Positions 8,876 through 17,321 are shown, numbered from the stretch's first letter. The stretch is DNA of 62,364 nucleotides from CAZHAX01 sp964530325 (GCA_964530325.1 CAZHAX010000017.1:1-62364), one strand, 5' to 3'. Made by a program: numbers and translations. The notes: a model not told the origin generated them from the sequence alone.

Positions 8876-9274
8876 ATGGATGCCAGGCACCTGTTGAAGG
8901 TCGGTCTCAAGGCGGCCGCGTCGCTCCTGGGGGGCGGACTCTGCTACGCCGTCTGGCTGGCCGCCTTCCTGCTCGTCGAGCCGCTCGAAAGCGCTGCGCT
9001 CGATACTGCGCTCTGGATTCTGGCCCCGATCGTCGCCGCGGCCGGCTTCGCCGCCGGGCTTCTCGTCTACGCCCGCCTGGCCGGCGAGCGGCGCGAGCCG
9101 TTCCTGCGGGCGATGGCCTGGCCGCTCGCCGGCTGCGTGGCCGGGGCGCTGGTGGCCTACTGGATCGGTCCCATGCTCATCGTGTTCACCATGCTGTGGG
9201 CCGGGGCTCTGAGCGTGGCGCTCAGAGAGGTCAACGCGCCGCCAGGAGGGGGCCAGCGGCAGCGGCGGCGATAG
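8876..9274 (+). CDS. Small four-helix membrane protein
   Basis: 132 aa with about four hydrophobic segments (residues 12-36, 42-66, 78-100, 101-118) and a basic Gly/Arg-rich C-terminus. It starts 20 bases after the stop of the preceding beta-helix gene with no clear ribosome site, so it may be translationally coupled to it. I recognise no family; a membrane role is all that can be said. Confidence 0.55.
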   Translation: MDARHLLKVGLKAAASLLGGGLCYAVWLAAFLLVEPLESAALDTALWILAPIVAAAGFAAGLLVYARLAGERREPFLRAMAWPLAGCVAGALVAYWIGPMLIVFTMLWAGALSVALREVNAPPGGGQRQRRR

Positions 9275-9283
9275 CCGCAACCC

Positions 9284-9357
9284 GAGCCGACGGCTCCTCG
9301 TATCTATACCAATCGGCCCTCGGGCCGAAATAGGGCCCTCTGGCTCATACGAGGAGG
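9284..9357 (+). promoter_or_regulatory. Leader hairpin that masks the ribosome site of the YbjQ-family gene
   Basis: CTCCTCGTAT (9294-9303) pairs perfectly with ATACGAGGAG (9347-9356). The right arm contains the Shine-Dalgarno sequence GAGGAGG (9351-9357) of the gene at 9366. Inside lies a small hairpin (9314-9327, CGGCC/GGCCG). The left arm overlaps an alternative hairpin, GAGCC-GAC-GGCTC (9284-9296), that would free the ribosome site. This is a switch-like layout. Its regulatory use is inference. Confidence 0.5.
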
Positions 9358-9365
9358 ATGATCAG

Positions 9366-9680
9366 ATGATTGCCACAACCACACCGACAGTAGAAGGACG
9401 CTCGATCGCCGAGTACCTGGGTGTCGTCGCCGGCGAGGCCATCCTGGGCACCCACTTCGGGCGGGATATCGCGGCCAGCTTCTCCAACTTCTTCGGTGGC
9501 CGCTCCGGCGCCTACGAAGAAGAGGTGCAGACCGCCCGCCGCATCGCCACGGAGGAGATGGTGGGCATTGCCGGCCGCCTCGGGGCGGACGCCGTCGTCG
9601 GCGTCGACATCGACTACGAGGTCATCCGGGACGGCATGATGATGGTCGCCGTCAGCGGCACGGCGGTCAAGCTCGGCTAG
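9366..9680 (+). CDS. YbjQ/UPF0145 family protein
   Basis: 104 aa, the usual family length. The family's conserved features are visible: G-x-x-x-GEAILGTHFGRDI near residue 25, the helix with the EEEVQTARRIATEEM segment, and the ADAVVGVDIDYEVI strand. Members form a pentameric beta-alpha barrel linked to heavy-metal binding, and the biochemical role is unsettled. The start is the ATG at 9366, 8 bases after GAGGAGG, which can be hidden in the leader hairpin. The protein is predicted to be cytosolic. Confidence 0.9.
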   Translation: MIATTTPTVEGRSIAEYLGVVAGEAILGTHFGRDIAASFSNFFGGRSGAYEEEVQTARRIATEEMVGIAGRLGADAVVGVDIDYEVIRDGMMMVAVSGTAVKLG

Positions 9681-9750
9681 GCCGGCCCGCGTGCTGCGGC
9701 CTCAACGCCGGCGAGGAGGCAGGCATCTGGAGACATTGAGGAGGTCGGAA

Positions 9751-10314
9751 GTGCCTCCAGTCGTTTGGACACTCGCCGCCTTCGCCATGCGGTCGTTCGC
9801 CGGGTCCTTCCTGACTCCGGCGGTCCTGATGACGCTGGGGGCGGCGCTGTTCGCCTACATCGCCCTGGGCCAACCCGGGTCGGCATATCTGGCCGCTGTC
9901 CTGCGCACGTTCCTGCCGGAGGCGAGTGCCGACCTGGAGATAGGTACGGACGAGCTGATGCTGGCCTACTCCATGCTGTCGCTCGTCGTCGGCCTCATCT
10001 CCGCGGGGATATCGACGCTCGCCAGGCGACTTCTCGGACCCGGGGCGCCGAGCGCTCGCTCGGGATTGAGCGCGGTGGTTGTAGGCTTGCTCAAGAGCGG
10101 GTTCTTCTTCATCTCGATCGTGTTCACCGCCGCGCTGCTGCTCATCCCTTCGATCAGGATCGCCGACGGCAGCAGCCCTCTCTTCTTCTACCTCTTCTTC
10201 CTCGTGGTATACTTGATCTCGATGGTCTGCTACGGTCTCTACTACGGGATCAGCTATGCGGCGGACTACCTGCCGGGCCAGCGCCGGTCGCCCGTCGTTC
10301 AGGCTTCCCGGTGA
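9751..10314 (+). CDS. Integral membrane protein of unknown function
   Basis: 187 aa from the GTG at 9751, 5 bases after GAGGAGG; an upstream in-frame extension covers only Arg-rich spacer. Four hydrophobic helices are seen (residues about 14-38, 68-90, 105-128, 139-165), the last rich in Tyr/Phe (FFYLFFLVVYL). No family was recognised. It lies 45 bases before the selenoprotein gene on the same strand and may share its transcript. Confidence 0.6.
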   Translation: MPPVVWTLAAFAMRSFAGSFLTPAVLMTLGAALFAYIALGQPGSAYLAAVLRTFLPEASADLEIGTDELMLAYSMLSLVVGLISAGISTLARRLLGPGAPSARSGLSAVVVGLLKSGFFFISIVFTAALLLIPSIRIADGSSPLFFYLFFLVVYLISMVCYGLYYGISYAADYLPGQRRSPVVQASR

Positions 10315-10359
10315 CTGCAGCGCCGTCCGATCCGCGCGCCCCAAAGGGAGGATCCGGAC

Positions 10360-11241
10360 CTGACAGTCGACAGCTTCAAGTTCCTGCCCCGCATCATCAC
10401 CGCCTTCTACCGGGCGGCGGAAGCGGAGCCTGAGTTGCCCATCCCCTGGACCGGGCTCGACCTGCCCCTGTCCTCCTGCAAGTTCGGGCTGGTCGCATCC
10501 GGCGGGCTCTACGACTGCGGAATCGATCCGCCGTTCGACGTCGGCCGGGAGCGGCGCGAGCCGACCTGGGGCGATCCCAGCTATCGCGTCCTCCATTCCG
10601 GCATCAGGCAGGCGGACGTTGCCGTCAGCCACCTGCACTACAATCCGGCCGACGTGTTGGCCGACTTCGACGTCCTGCTGCCCATACAGCGCTTCCAGGA
10701 GCTGGCCGCCGACGGGCGAATCGGCGGCCTGGCGGAGAGCGCCTATTCCTTCATGGGCTACCAGGGCTACCCCCCGGACACGACGGCCTGGCGGGAGACG
10801 TACGCCCCGCAAGTGGCGGAGGCGCTCCTGGCCGAGGGAGCACGCTGCGTGCTGCTGACGCCGACCTGACCGGACTGTAGTCAAACCGTGCCCGTGTTGG
10901 CGCGGAGTCTGGAGGCGGCGGGGCTCTCCACCGTAATGGTCACCAACAGCCCCTTCTGGGCGGAAAGGATCGGTCTCCCCCGCGCGCTCGCCGTCGAGTT
11001 TCCCTTCGGCAATGCGCTGGGTGCACCCGGCGACGCCGCTCAGAAGCGGCGGGTGATCGAGCAGGCGCTGGGCATGCTGGAGGAGGCCCAAGAGCCGGGC
11101 ACGATCCTGCATTCCCGGGAGACCTGGCCGGAGCCCCAGAAGGAGGCGATCAAGCGGTGGCAGCCGGCCGATCCCCCGCCGGTGATGGACTTCCTGCGGC
11201 CTCAGGTGTTGGAGATGATGCGCCGGCGGCGAAGGGCGTGA
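10360..11241 (+). CDS. GrdB-family selenoprotein, Sec encoded by in-frame TGA at 10867-10869
   Basis: 293 aa if the TGA at 10867 is read as selenocysteine (residue 170). Both halves lie in one frame and only together form a complete member of the glycine/sarcosine/betaine reductase selenoprotein B family. The N-terminus (TVDSFKFLPR, then PIPWTGLDLPL), the block ARCVLLTPT-U-PDC-SQTVPVLARSLEAAG and the PRALAVEFPFGNALG block are in family order. U-x-x-C is the expected redox motif. A 7-bp stem-loop of the bacterial SECIS type follows at 10886-10905. The start is taken as CTG 10360, 8 bases after GGGAGG, because the N-terminal family motif begins there and no ATG is available. Substrate unknown; stand-alone members are not glycine reductases by default. 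The genes for Sec insertion are not in this window. Confidence 0.85.
10886..10905 (+). promoter_or_regulatory. Candidate bacterial SECIS element
   Basis: CCGTGCC (10886-10892) pairs with GGCGCGG (10899-10905) over 7 bp with one G-U wobble, leaving the loop CGTGTT. The G at loop position 2 lies 24 bases after the TGA, within the 16-37 base range described for bacterial SECIS loops that bind SelB. Confidence 0.7.
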
Positions 11242-11260
11242 CCCCGACGGGCGGGTGAGA

Positions 11261-11902
11261 ATGGTTCTGGACGGCGGGCAGGACGCCTATTCCGCATCGG
11301 CCGAGCGGTACGATACGGTTATCGAGCCCTTCGCCCGACGCATGCGGATCGCCGGCCTGCGCATGCTCTCGCCGCGCCCGTCCTCGAGCGTGCTCGACGT
11401 GGGCTGCGGCACCGGCGCGCAGCTGGCCCTGTACAGAGAGGCGGGCTGCCGCGTCTATGGAGTCGATGCCTCGGCGTCGATGCTCGCCGTCGCCCGGGCC
11501 AAGCTGGGGCCAACGGCGGGTCTGTACCTGGGCGACGGGTCCAGCCTGCCCTTTCCGAACGGCCTCTTCGACGTCGTCACGGCGACGCTGGTACTGCACG
11601 AGACGATGCCGCGCAAGCGCTCGGCGATCGTTCGCGAGGCAGCGCGGGTCGCCAGAGTGGACGGCCGGCTACTCCTGACCGACTATCACGTCGGCCGCCC
11701 CCGCCGGCCTACGGGCTGGCTGGCCCACCTGGTGGCCAGGCTGGTGGAGGCGTCGGTCGGCGGCGAGCACTACGCCAACTACCGTGACTTCGTGGCCGGC
11801 GGAGGCCTGCGCCCCCTGATTGCCGAGGCTGGCCTGGTGATCGAGCAGCAGCGGAGCGCTTTCCTGGAGGCCTTTGTGATCTACCTGCTGGCCCGCCGAT
11901 AG
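11261..11902 (+). CDS. Class I SAM-dependent methyltransferase
   Basis: 213 aa. SAM-binding motif I (VLDVGCGTGAQLALY), the acidic end of strand 2 (VYGVDASASML), motif II (FDVVTATLVLHE) and the motif III region (DGRLLLTDYHVG) are all present, as in the UbiE/Methyltransf_11 group. The ATG at 11261 is chosen; a GTG two codons earlier is possible. It starts 19 bases after the selenoprotein stop, so the two are probably co-transcribed. The C-terminal region is family-specific and gives no substrate. A role connected to the selenoprotein is speculation. Confidence 0.85.
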   Translation: MVLDGGQDAYSASAERYDTVIEPFARRMRIAGLRMLSPRPSSSVLDVGCGTGAQLALYREAGCRVYGVDASASMLAVARAKLGPTAGLYLGDGSSLPFPNGLFDVVTATLVLHETMPRKRSAIVREAARVARVDGRLLLTDYHVGRPRRPTGWLAHLVARLVEASVGGEHYANYRDFVAGGGLRPLIAEAGLVIEQQRSAFLEAFVIYLLARR

Positions 11903-11951
11903 GGCTGCGGCGGCCTGAGCACGCCGCGCTGGAGCCAGGTGAGTGGAGAGG

Positions 11952-11982
11952 AGGGAGCACGGCGTGGGCAGCCGTGCTCCCT
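11952..11982. terminator. Hairpin between convergent methyltransferase and ssb genes
   Basis: AGGGAGCACGGC (11952-11963) and GCCGTGCTCCCT (11971-11982) form a perfect 12-bp stem with a 7-base loop. It lies between two converging stops. There is no strong T-tract on either side, so termination is likely but not certain. Confidence 0.55.
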
Positions 11983-12020
11983 GTTGCCTGGCCCGGGCGC
12001 GGGCCGTCCGACGCGGGCCC

Positions 12021-12392
12021 TTACTCGTCGTCCTCGGATGGCGTTTCCGGCAGGGGGCCGGAGCCGCGCCCGTCGCCCTGAGGTTGAAGCCTGACGTCGC
12101 GCACCCTCACCTCGCTGAAGTACTTCGTCTCTCCATTCTGCTCGTAGGAGCGGGTGCGCATCTCGCCCTCCACGAACACGCGCGTTCCCTTGGTCAGGTA
12201 GGGGCTCAGGCTCTCTGCCTGCTTGCCCCACAGGCCGCAGTTGAAGCCCTCAACGTGTTCGTTCTCGCCGAAGCCGGTGGTGGTCACCACGCGGAAGGTG
12301 GCCTTGGGCGTCTGCTTCTCCCCCAGCGTCGCCACCTCGGCGTCCTTGGCCAGGTTGCCGATGACCAACACCCTGTTCAATCCGTTGCCCAT
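12021..12392 (-). CDS. ssb: Single-stranded DNA-binding protein
   Basis: 123 aa. The ATG at 12392 follows AAGGAGGT by 9 bases; an in-frame extension upstream lacks a ribosome site. The OB fold is complete: NRVLVIGNLAKDAEV, ATFRVVTT, FNCGLWGKQAESL, LTKGTRVFVEGEMRTRSY, SEVRVRDVRLQP. It ends in an acidic tip (PSEDDE) rather than the usual DDDIPF, and the linker is very short. It protects ssDNA in replication and repair, though without the canonical tip its partner contacts may be weak. This is one of three OB-fold SSB-like genes within 14 kb, so it may not be the housekeeping copy. Confidence 0.88.
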   Translation of the reverse strand: MGNGLNRVLVIGNLAKDAEVATLGEKQTPKATFRVVTTTGFGENEHVEGFNCGLWGKQAESLSPYLTKGTRVFVEGEMRTRSYEQNGETKYFSEVRVRDVRLQPQGDGRGSGPLPETPSEDDE

Positions 12393-12550
12393 GAGTATCA
12401 ACCTCCTTGTCCCTTCGTTTTCCGGCAAGACAGCACCGGTTGGGGCACAATGCCCCCTGGCGCCCTGCGGCGCCGAGCTCCGGCGGCCTGAGGACAGGCC
12501 GGCACAGCTCGATTCCGCCGGAGGCCGGTACGGCCGTGGAGGGTGGGCAG

Positions 12551-12582
12551 CACGCGCCCCCCCGGGGGGAGGGGGGCGCGTG
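12551..12582. other. Very stable GC hairpin
   Basis: CACGCGCCCCCC (12551-12562) and GGGGGGCGCGTG (12571-12582) form a 12-bp perfect stem. It lies downstream of the gene at 12634-12924 (minus strand) and upstream of ssb. No T-tract follows on the minus strand. It may act as an attenuating or mRNA-end structure. Confidence 0.5.
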
Positions 12583-12633
12583 GCCTTCTGCTATTCCTAC
12601 CAAGCCTGCTGCCGGGTGAGGATGATGAACTGC

Positions 12634-12924
12634 CTAGGTGAGCATGCGGAAGAGCGCGGTGGCCAGCAGGAGGCCGATCGCCACCAGCCCCAGGATGATC
12701 CAGCGGTTGCCGCTGAGATCAGCCGTCGTCCTTCTCTGGAGCAGCTTGGCGGCGACGATGGCCGTCGCGATCGCGCCTGCCGCGGGCAGGCATACCTTGC
12801 TGGCGAGCAGCTGGCCGGCCTCTACGGTGAACTCGTAGGGGCTGACCAGCAGACCCACCGTTACCAGCGCGGCGAGCGCCGCGAGCATCGAGACGAGCAG
12901 ACCGAGTGACAGGTTCTTAGCCAT
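12634..12924 (-). CDS. Small three-helix membrane protein
   Basis: 96 aa; ATG 6 bases after TTAGGAGGAGG. Three hydrophobic helices (residues 5-28, 37-60, 73-93) and a short basic loop (KLLQRRTTADLSGNR) are visible. No family was recognised. It lies upstream of ssb in the same direction with about 240 bases between, so co-transcription is uncertain. Confidence 0.65.
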   Translation of the reverse strand: MAKNLSLGLLVSMLAALAALVTVGLLVSPYEFTVEAGQLLASKVCLPAAGAIATAIVAAKLLQRRTTADLSGNRWIILGLVAIGLLLATALFRMLT

Positions 12925-13530
12925 TGCAGCCTCCTCCTAACCCTCCACGGGTTCCCAGGCCTCTCCGGTTGGAGCGTCCAACGGAGTGCCGGGCGTGGGG
13001 CGTCAGTCTTACCTTCCCCCCAAGATGGTGAGACTGTTGCCCATGCCGAATGACACCGCCAACGAGTGGTAGGATCTCGCCGACGAAGACCTCGCTGCCC
13101 GCCGAAGCGTGCAGCGAAGATCTCGCGGCGAGGGCGCTCCGCGGATGGGCGGACTGGACTCGATGGGGTGGGGCGCCCGGTATGAGTGGGATGATTGCGC
13201 CGGGGGCGGGCGTTGTCGCACCCGCCCCCGCTGATACGCTCGAGGCTGAATGCCGCGGCTTGATCTTTCTGTTCTGTATGGGCGCGTTTCTCCGTCCGTC
13301 GGGCTTGTCGGCCCGCAGCGCCTGCTCTCACCGGCGAGCCCTCCGGGCGGGTCCTGGCCGGCCGGAACTGCCGGCCGCCAGGCTGGTCCGCCCAGTGCAA
13401 CTCACTGCCGGTTACCATCGGCACCACGAGCCGCCCTCGCCTCACCCCTCTGCGGAGTGGGGACCGAGGCCGGCGGCGGAGTGCGCAGTTTGTTAACGTG
13501 CCGGACAAGACTGCCAGAGCGAGTCTGTGA
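12925..13530. other. Gene-free stretch
   Basis: I see no supported gene. Several open frames exist on both strands because of high GC, but none has a ribosome site together with a recognisable protein. A short minus-strand peptide beginning MGNSL at 13045 recalls the first residues of Ssb but stops after 11 codons. Confidence 0.5.
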
Positions 13531-13573
13531 CAAACAAAAAGGCCGGACCACCCCCGTGGGTATGGTCCGGCCT
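13531..13573 (-). terminator. Rho-independent terminator
   Basis: AGGCCGGACCA (13540-13550) pairs with TGGTCCGGCCT (13563-13573), 11 bp. On the minus strand the stem is followed directly by TTTTTGTTTG (13531-13539 region). This is a textbook terminator for the OB-fold gene ending at 13730. Confidence 0.9.
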
Positions 13574-13729
13574 AGGTAGGTGCGACTCTGATATCAACCG
13601 GCCTGCGTAAGCGGCTGCCCTGGCCTCAGTGCCCGGTCAGGCCTGGCCTGGGGCGACCCTCTCGCTTGCCCCCCTGGGGCCGCGAGCGCCGCGCGTCGAT
13701 GCGGCTGGCCGCTTCACCGGCGCTGCTGT

Positions 13730-14149
13730 CTATCTGTCGTTCTTAGCCCGCCCTCCGTTATCAGTCAGCGTGACGATCCGCTCGGCGACCAGCCAGGTTG
13801 TGCCGCGATGCGTCGTCAGCTCCTCCGCCAGCGAGGGATCGACTTGCGGCTTGTCCCCCTCGGCGTTGTCTAGGAACTCGGCCAGCGAGTAGTCGAACTC
13901 GCGGCTCTCCAGCCAGCCGTGTACCTGGACCCGCTGGCCGGCCTGGAACTCCACCGGCAGCGTCGTCAGGGCCGCGGGCACTCGCACGGTGATGTAATCC
14001 GGCTCGTCCCGCTCGGCCGGATTCATTCGCTCCGCCATCTTCCGCGGGCGGATGGGGTCGCGGTAGATGGCGAAGCGGAAGTAGGTGTCGCCGCTGTGCT
14101 GCCAGATCTTCTTGGTCACGAACCCCTCAGCGTGCACCTCGTTGAGCAT
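13730..14149 (-). CDS. Divergent OB-fold, SSB-like protein
   Basis: 139 aa from the ATG at 14149, 8 bases after AGGAGGT; a TTG at 14203 is a weaker alternative. The strand pattern is SSB-like: GFVTKKIWQ, TYFRFAIYRDP, PDYITVRVPAA, FQAGQRVQVHGWLESREF, TTWLVAERIVTL. Ser/Thr and acidic residues form a loop near LAEFLDNAEGD. It lacks an acidic DDDIPF tail. Probably binds ssDNA or acts as a plasmid/phage-type SSB relative. A good promoter (14290-14318) and a terminator (13531-13573) make it a single-gene unit. Confidence 0.7.
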   Translation of the reverse strand: MLNEVHAEGFVTKKIWQHSGDTYFRFAIYRDPIRPRKMAERMNPAERDEPDYITVRVPAALTTLPVEFQAGQRVQVHGWLESREFDYSLAEFLDNAEGDKPQVDPSLAEELTTHRGTTWLVAERIVTLTDNGGRAKNDR

Positions 14150-14289
14150 CTGCTCGACCTCCTGCTGCTCCTCGGCACTGGTCTTCTGGCCCTGGACAAG
14201 CAAAGCCGGAACGACCCGGCTGGGGCTGTTCCGGCCAACGAAACGTATGTACTTTCTTCTGCCAACGAGTGCGGCTCTGACTCAAGAAA

Positions 14290-14318
14290 AGTGTATCATA
14301 CCGGACAATCGTTGTCAA
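14290..14318 (-). promoter_or_regulatory. Promoter with overlapping palindrome
   Basis: The minus strand reads TTGACA (14313-14318), 17 bases, TACACT (14290-14295). The inverted repeat GACAA-TCG-TTGTC (14304-14316) overlaps the -35 box and may be an operator. The leader to 14149 is about 135 bases. Confidence 0.6.
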
Positions 14319-14434
14319 GGGGGTGTTGCCCGTTGTCCAGGAGATACTATACACCTCATGCGTTCCGGCTGCTCTGAGTATGTTGAGCGTGTGGTAGAGC
14401 TGATGAGGGCCGGCGGCGAGCAGGCCGCGGCGCC

Positions 14435-15748
14435 TCACCAGTCGACGAAACCGGCGCCGCTTGCTTCAAGTTGGAGCTGCATCTGCTCAATCGCCTCCTG
14501 CGCCGACGAGTCCCCGGTCACGATTTCGCCCAGCGTCCGGTAGTAGACAAGGTTGAGGCCGTCCGGAACGTGGGCTCAGGGATGGCCTGCTCCATCGACG
14601 CCCGAGCCACCGCGGCCACGTCGCTGCCCGCCTGCTGCTCGTACTCGGGCGACTCGGCCAATGACCTGCGGGCCGGTATGCCAACGGGCGGGAGCTGCTG
14701 GCTCAGGTAGGACACGAACTCCCAGCAGGCCTCCGGGTCGTTCGTCTTCTCCGAGACGAAGAAGGAGGCGCTGCTGACCCAGGTAACCGGCTGGGTGGTG
14801 CCCGGAATCGAAACCACGCCCCAGCCGCCATAGTGCCAATCGGGCGACCAAGAGCGGCTGCCAGCCAGCCAGCCGACCCACATGCCGACCCGGCCCTCTC
14901 TGATGCCGCGGCTCTCGCAACTGTGGCTGAACATCACTGACTGGCTGGAGAAGGCTTCTTCCTCTTCGTCGCAGCCAAAGACGGCGACCGCCTCTGACGG
15001 CGTCGGCGCCACGTCGTAGACGTGGAACAGATCCGCGTACCACTGCAGGGCCTTGAGATTGAGGGCGTCGCCAAATGCTGGTGCCTGGCTGCCTTCGTCC
15101 AGCGCCGGACTGTGCCGATAGAGGAATGGCAATCGGTCCAAGGGATCGGCGCTGGCGTACCCGAAAACGCCTGCTTCCGGATCGCGGAGGGCCCCGGCCG
15201 CGTCCAGGAAGTCGGCCCAGGTCCAGCCGATCTGGGGATAGTCGACGCCGCACTCGTCGAACAGATCCTGGTTGTAGTAGACCACCAGCACGTCGACGCC
15301 AACTGGCACTGCGGTCAGCGTAAGGCCCCTCGTGTAGTCGGTGAGTAGGCCCGGGTAGAAGTCTGAGGGAGAGAACGACTGATCCCGCCGGGCGAAGTGG
15401 GTCAGGTCCAGCGGTGACCACGGGTCGAGCCTCGCCGCCTCTTCTTCCTCCGAGAGGCCCGTCACGTCCAGCAATACGGGTGTCGGGATGACGTCTGCCT
15501 GGAAGGGCAGTGTAGTGAGCTCGACGCGGATGTCAGCGCGGCCGGCGTTGAAGCCGTCCGCGGCAACCTGGTGCCGGCCGTAGGTGGATGGATCGCCGAA
15601 CGCCGTGGTGTACAGGTAGATCGTGACCGGCTGGGTAGGCGTGCTCGGCTCTGCGCACGCGGCAGGTGCTAGCGTGACAAGAGCGAGCGCCGCGACCCGG
15701 CTGAGACGTCGAACCCGCTATGCACGTGGAACGATCGCCGGTGGCCAT
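14435..15748 (-). pseudogene. Sugar ABC transporter substrate-binding lipoprotein, frameshifted near both ends
   Basis: The central frame (15474 to about 14570) is a typical extracellular solute-binding protein: VYYNQDLFDECGVDYP, WTWADFLDAAGAL, WGVVSIPGTTQPVTW and a C-terminal EACWEFVSYLS. The lipoprotein signal (ALALVTLAPAAC) lies upstream in the same frame but has no start codon. The ATG with AAGGAG at 15748 is in another frame, so a shift near 15710 is needed. At the 3' end the frame changes near 14565 (one C missing gives PEPTF-PDGLNLVYYRTLGE) and continues to a TGA at 14435. Intact, it would capture a sugar outside the membrane. No permease genes are adjacent. It could be real decay or base-calling error. 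Confidence 0.75.
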
Positions 15749-15929
15749 TTGCCGCTCCTTGGCGGTAGACGCGCGCCAATCGCCTCGCGCTGGTGGTCGA
15801 CGCGCCCCGCCGAAGAAGACCGCCCCGAGCACCAAGATACCACGACTGGGTTCACGTGGCAATCGGGCTCTTCGGGCCGAAGCCTGGCACCCGCCTGCGA
15901 ACCGCGGACTTGGGGTACGATCTCTTTGG

Positions 15930-17321
15930 TCAGATGCGTGGACTGCGTTCCCGGTGGCGGATTCCGGTCAGGTGAAGGATGGCAATCGCCAGCGTCATCA
16001 GCGCCAAGCCCCCAAGCCAATAGCTTGGGCCCCTGTCTGCCTGCTCGGCACATGCGAGGCCGCCCATTGCCGCAGGAGTGCCAAGCGCCGACGTAGCTGT
16101 GTCTCCCGCAACTGCTGCGGGGCTGGCGGTAGGTGTGCGGATCGGCGTGGCGGTCGGTCCAGCAGTCGGTGTTGGCGCCTCGTAGGACTGCATTCGGTGC
16201 AGGTACCCATCAATCCACAGCAGTCGTTCGTCGTCAGGGGCCAGGAGCATGGCTTCGTCCAATAGCTCCAGCACGCGCCCCGGCACGGGGTCGATGGGGC
16301 TCCACAGCGACTGCATCAACTGGAGATAGCCCACGTATGCCTCAACGTCCTGCGGAGCCAACCGCAGTGCGCGCTCGTACGATTGCCTGGCAAGCTCTGC
16401 GAATCGACCCTCATGGCTGGTTGGCGGAAGGCCGGGCTTGCCAATCTGCAGTGCATCAGCAGCTGCTCGGGCCAGGCGCAGGTGGGCCTGCGCCGAATCG
16501 GGAGCCTCGGCCACCCCCCGCTGCGCGGCAGTGATCTCGTTCCATACGGGCACAGCCAATACCGTCAAGCAGATGTTGTCGTCTTCGGTTGGCTCGAGAT
16601 TGGTATAACTCCACACTACTTCGGTGCCGGAAACAAAGTACGTCTCCGGGTTGGGTCGACAGGTGCCGCGGCCCGATTCGCCGAACACGACGTTCGCTTC
16701 GTTCACCTCGTAGGGGAGGCGGATCTTCACGGTGGCCCCTCCGATGGGGCCGTGCCAGCCGGAACCGGTATCCAGCACGTATTCGAACTGACCGTAGGGC
16801 CTATAGCCAAATGGCTGCACATCGTAGGCCACACCGAGGAGCACGTCCTGGCCTGGGGGGAACTCGACCGGCCACGTGGCCCAGGAGACGATCTGCCCCC
16901 ATCTGTAGTGCGTCTCCGCCCGGTCTGTGGCTACGGGGGTTCCGTTCACCCACGCACTGAACTCTTCGATGGGGATGCCATACGTGGGATAGCCCGAGGG
17001 GACGTTCAGAGGGAACCACACGTCAAACGATTCCGGTTCTGCGCCCCGGTTCCGCATCACGAAGGTCGCCTGCACGTGGCCGACCATGTGTGCCGCGGCC
17101 AGGCCCTGCATCTGTTCCCCCGCCTCCGCGAGCCCCTCGATGACTATCAGCACGTCCTCGGACACCATTTCCACATTGGTCATCGACTCGCTGGTCTCAA
17201 CCGACGCCCCCTGCGCATACCACGGAGGGGCGGAGTCGGCCTCCACGTGCCGATGTACCTTGAGGATCAGCATAGCCACAGCAAGTAGGGTTAACCCAGC
17301 TCGCGCCAATCTGCGTGGCAT
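15930..17321 (-). CDS. Secreted, membrane-anchored TPR protein
   Basis: 463 aa. A signal peptide (residues 8-29) is followed by a beta-rich domain (about 60-270) with paired Trp/Tyr motifs such as ESFDVWFPLNVPSGYP and WATWPVEFPPGQDV. A TPR-like helical section follows (280-375, AHLRLARAAADALQIG, RALRLAPQDVEAYVGY). A Thr/Pro linker (APTPTAGPTATPIRTPT) and a C-terminal membrane helix end the protein. The N-terminal domain recalls DUF4424-type surface domains but I cannot confirm that. It sits between the solute-binding gene and a subtilase. The ATG follows a weak GAAGGACG site. Probably exposed on the cell surface. Confidence 0.75.
   Translation of the reverse strand: MPRRLARAGLTLLAVAMLILKVHRHVEADSAPPWYAQGASVETSESMTNVEMVSEDVLIVIEGLAEAGEQMQGLAAAHMVGHVQATFVMRNRGAEPESFDVWFPLNVPSGYPTYGIPIEEFSAWVNGTPVATDRAETHYRWGQIVSWATWPVEFPPGQDVLLGVAYDVQPFGYRPYGQFEYVLDTGSGWHGPIGGATVKIRLPYEVNEANVVFGESGRGTCRPNPETYFVSGTEVVWSYTNLEPTEDDNICLTVLAVPVWNEITAAQRGVAEAPDSAQAHLRLARAAADALQIGKPGLPPTSHEGRFAELARQSYERALRLAPQDVEAYVGYLQLMQSLWSPIDPVPGRVLELLDEAMLLAPDDERLLWIDGYLHRMQSYEAPTPTAGPTATPIRTPTASPAAVAGDTATSALGTPAAMGGLACAEQADRGPSYWLGGLALMTLAIAILHLTGIRHRERSPRI

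Noticed and set aside
9667..11112. 481-codon minus-strand frame over the selenoprotein
   Set aside because: Shadow frame; the plus strand matches a conserved family through the TGA.
10870..11241. Independent small gene starting at GTG 10888
   Set aside because: No ribosome site; the sequence is the C-terminal half of the selenoprotein in the same frame.
13050..13496. Plus-strand frame of 148 codons
   Set aside because: No ribosome site, no recognisable motif, composition like random high-GC sequence.
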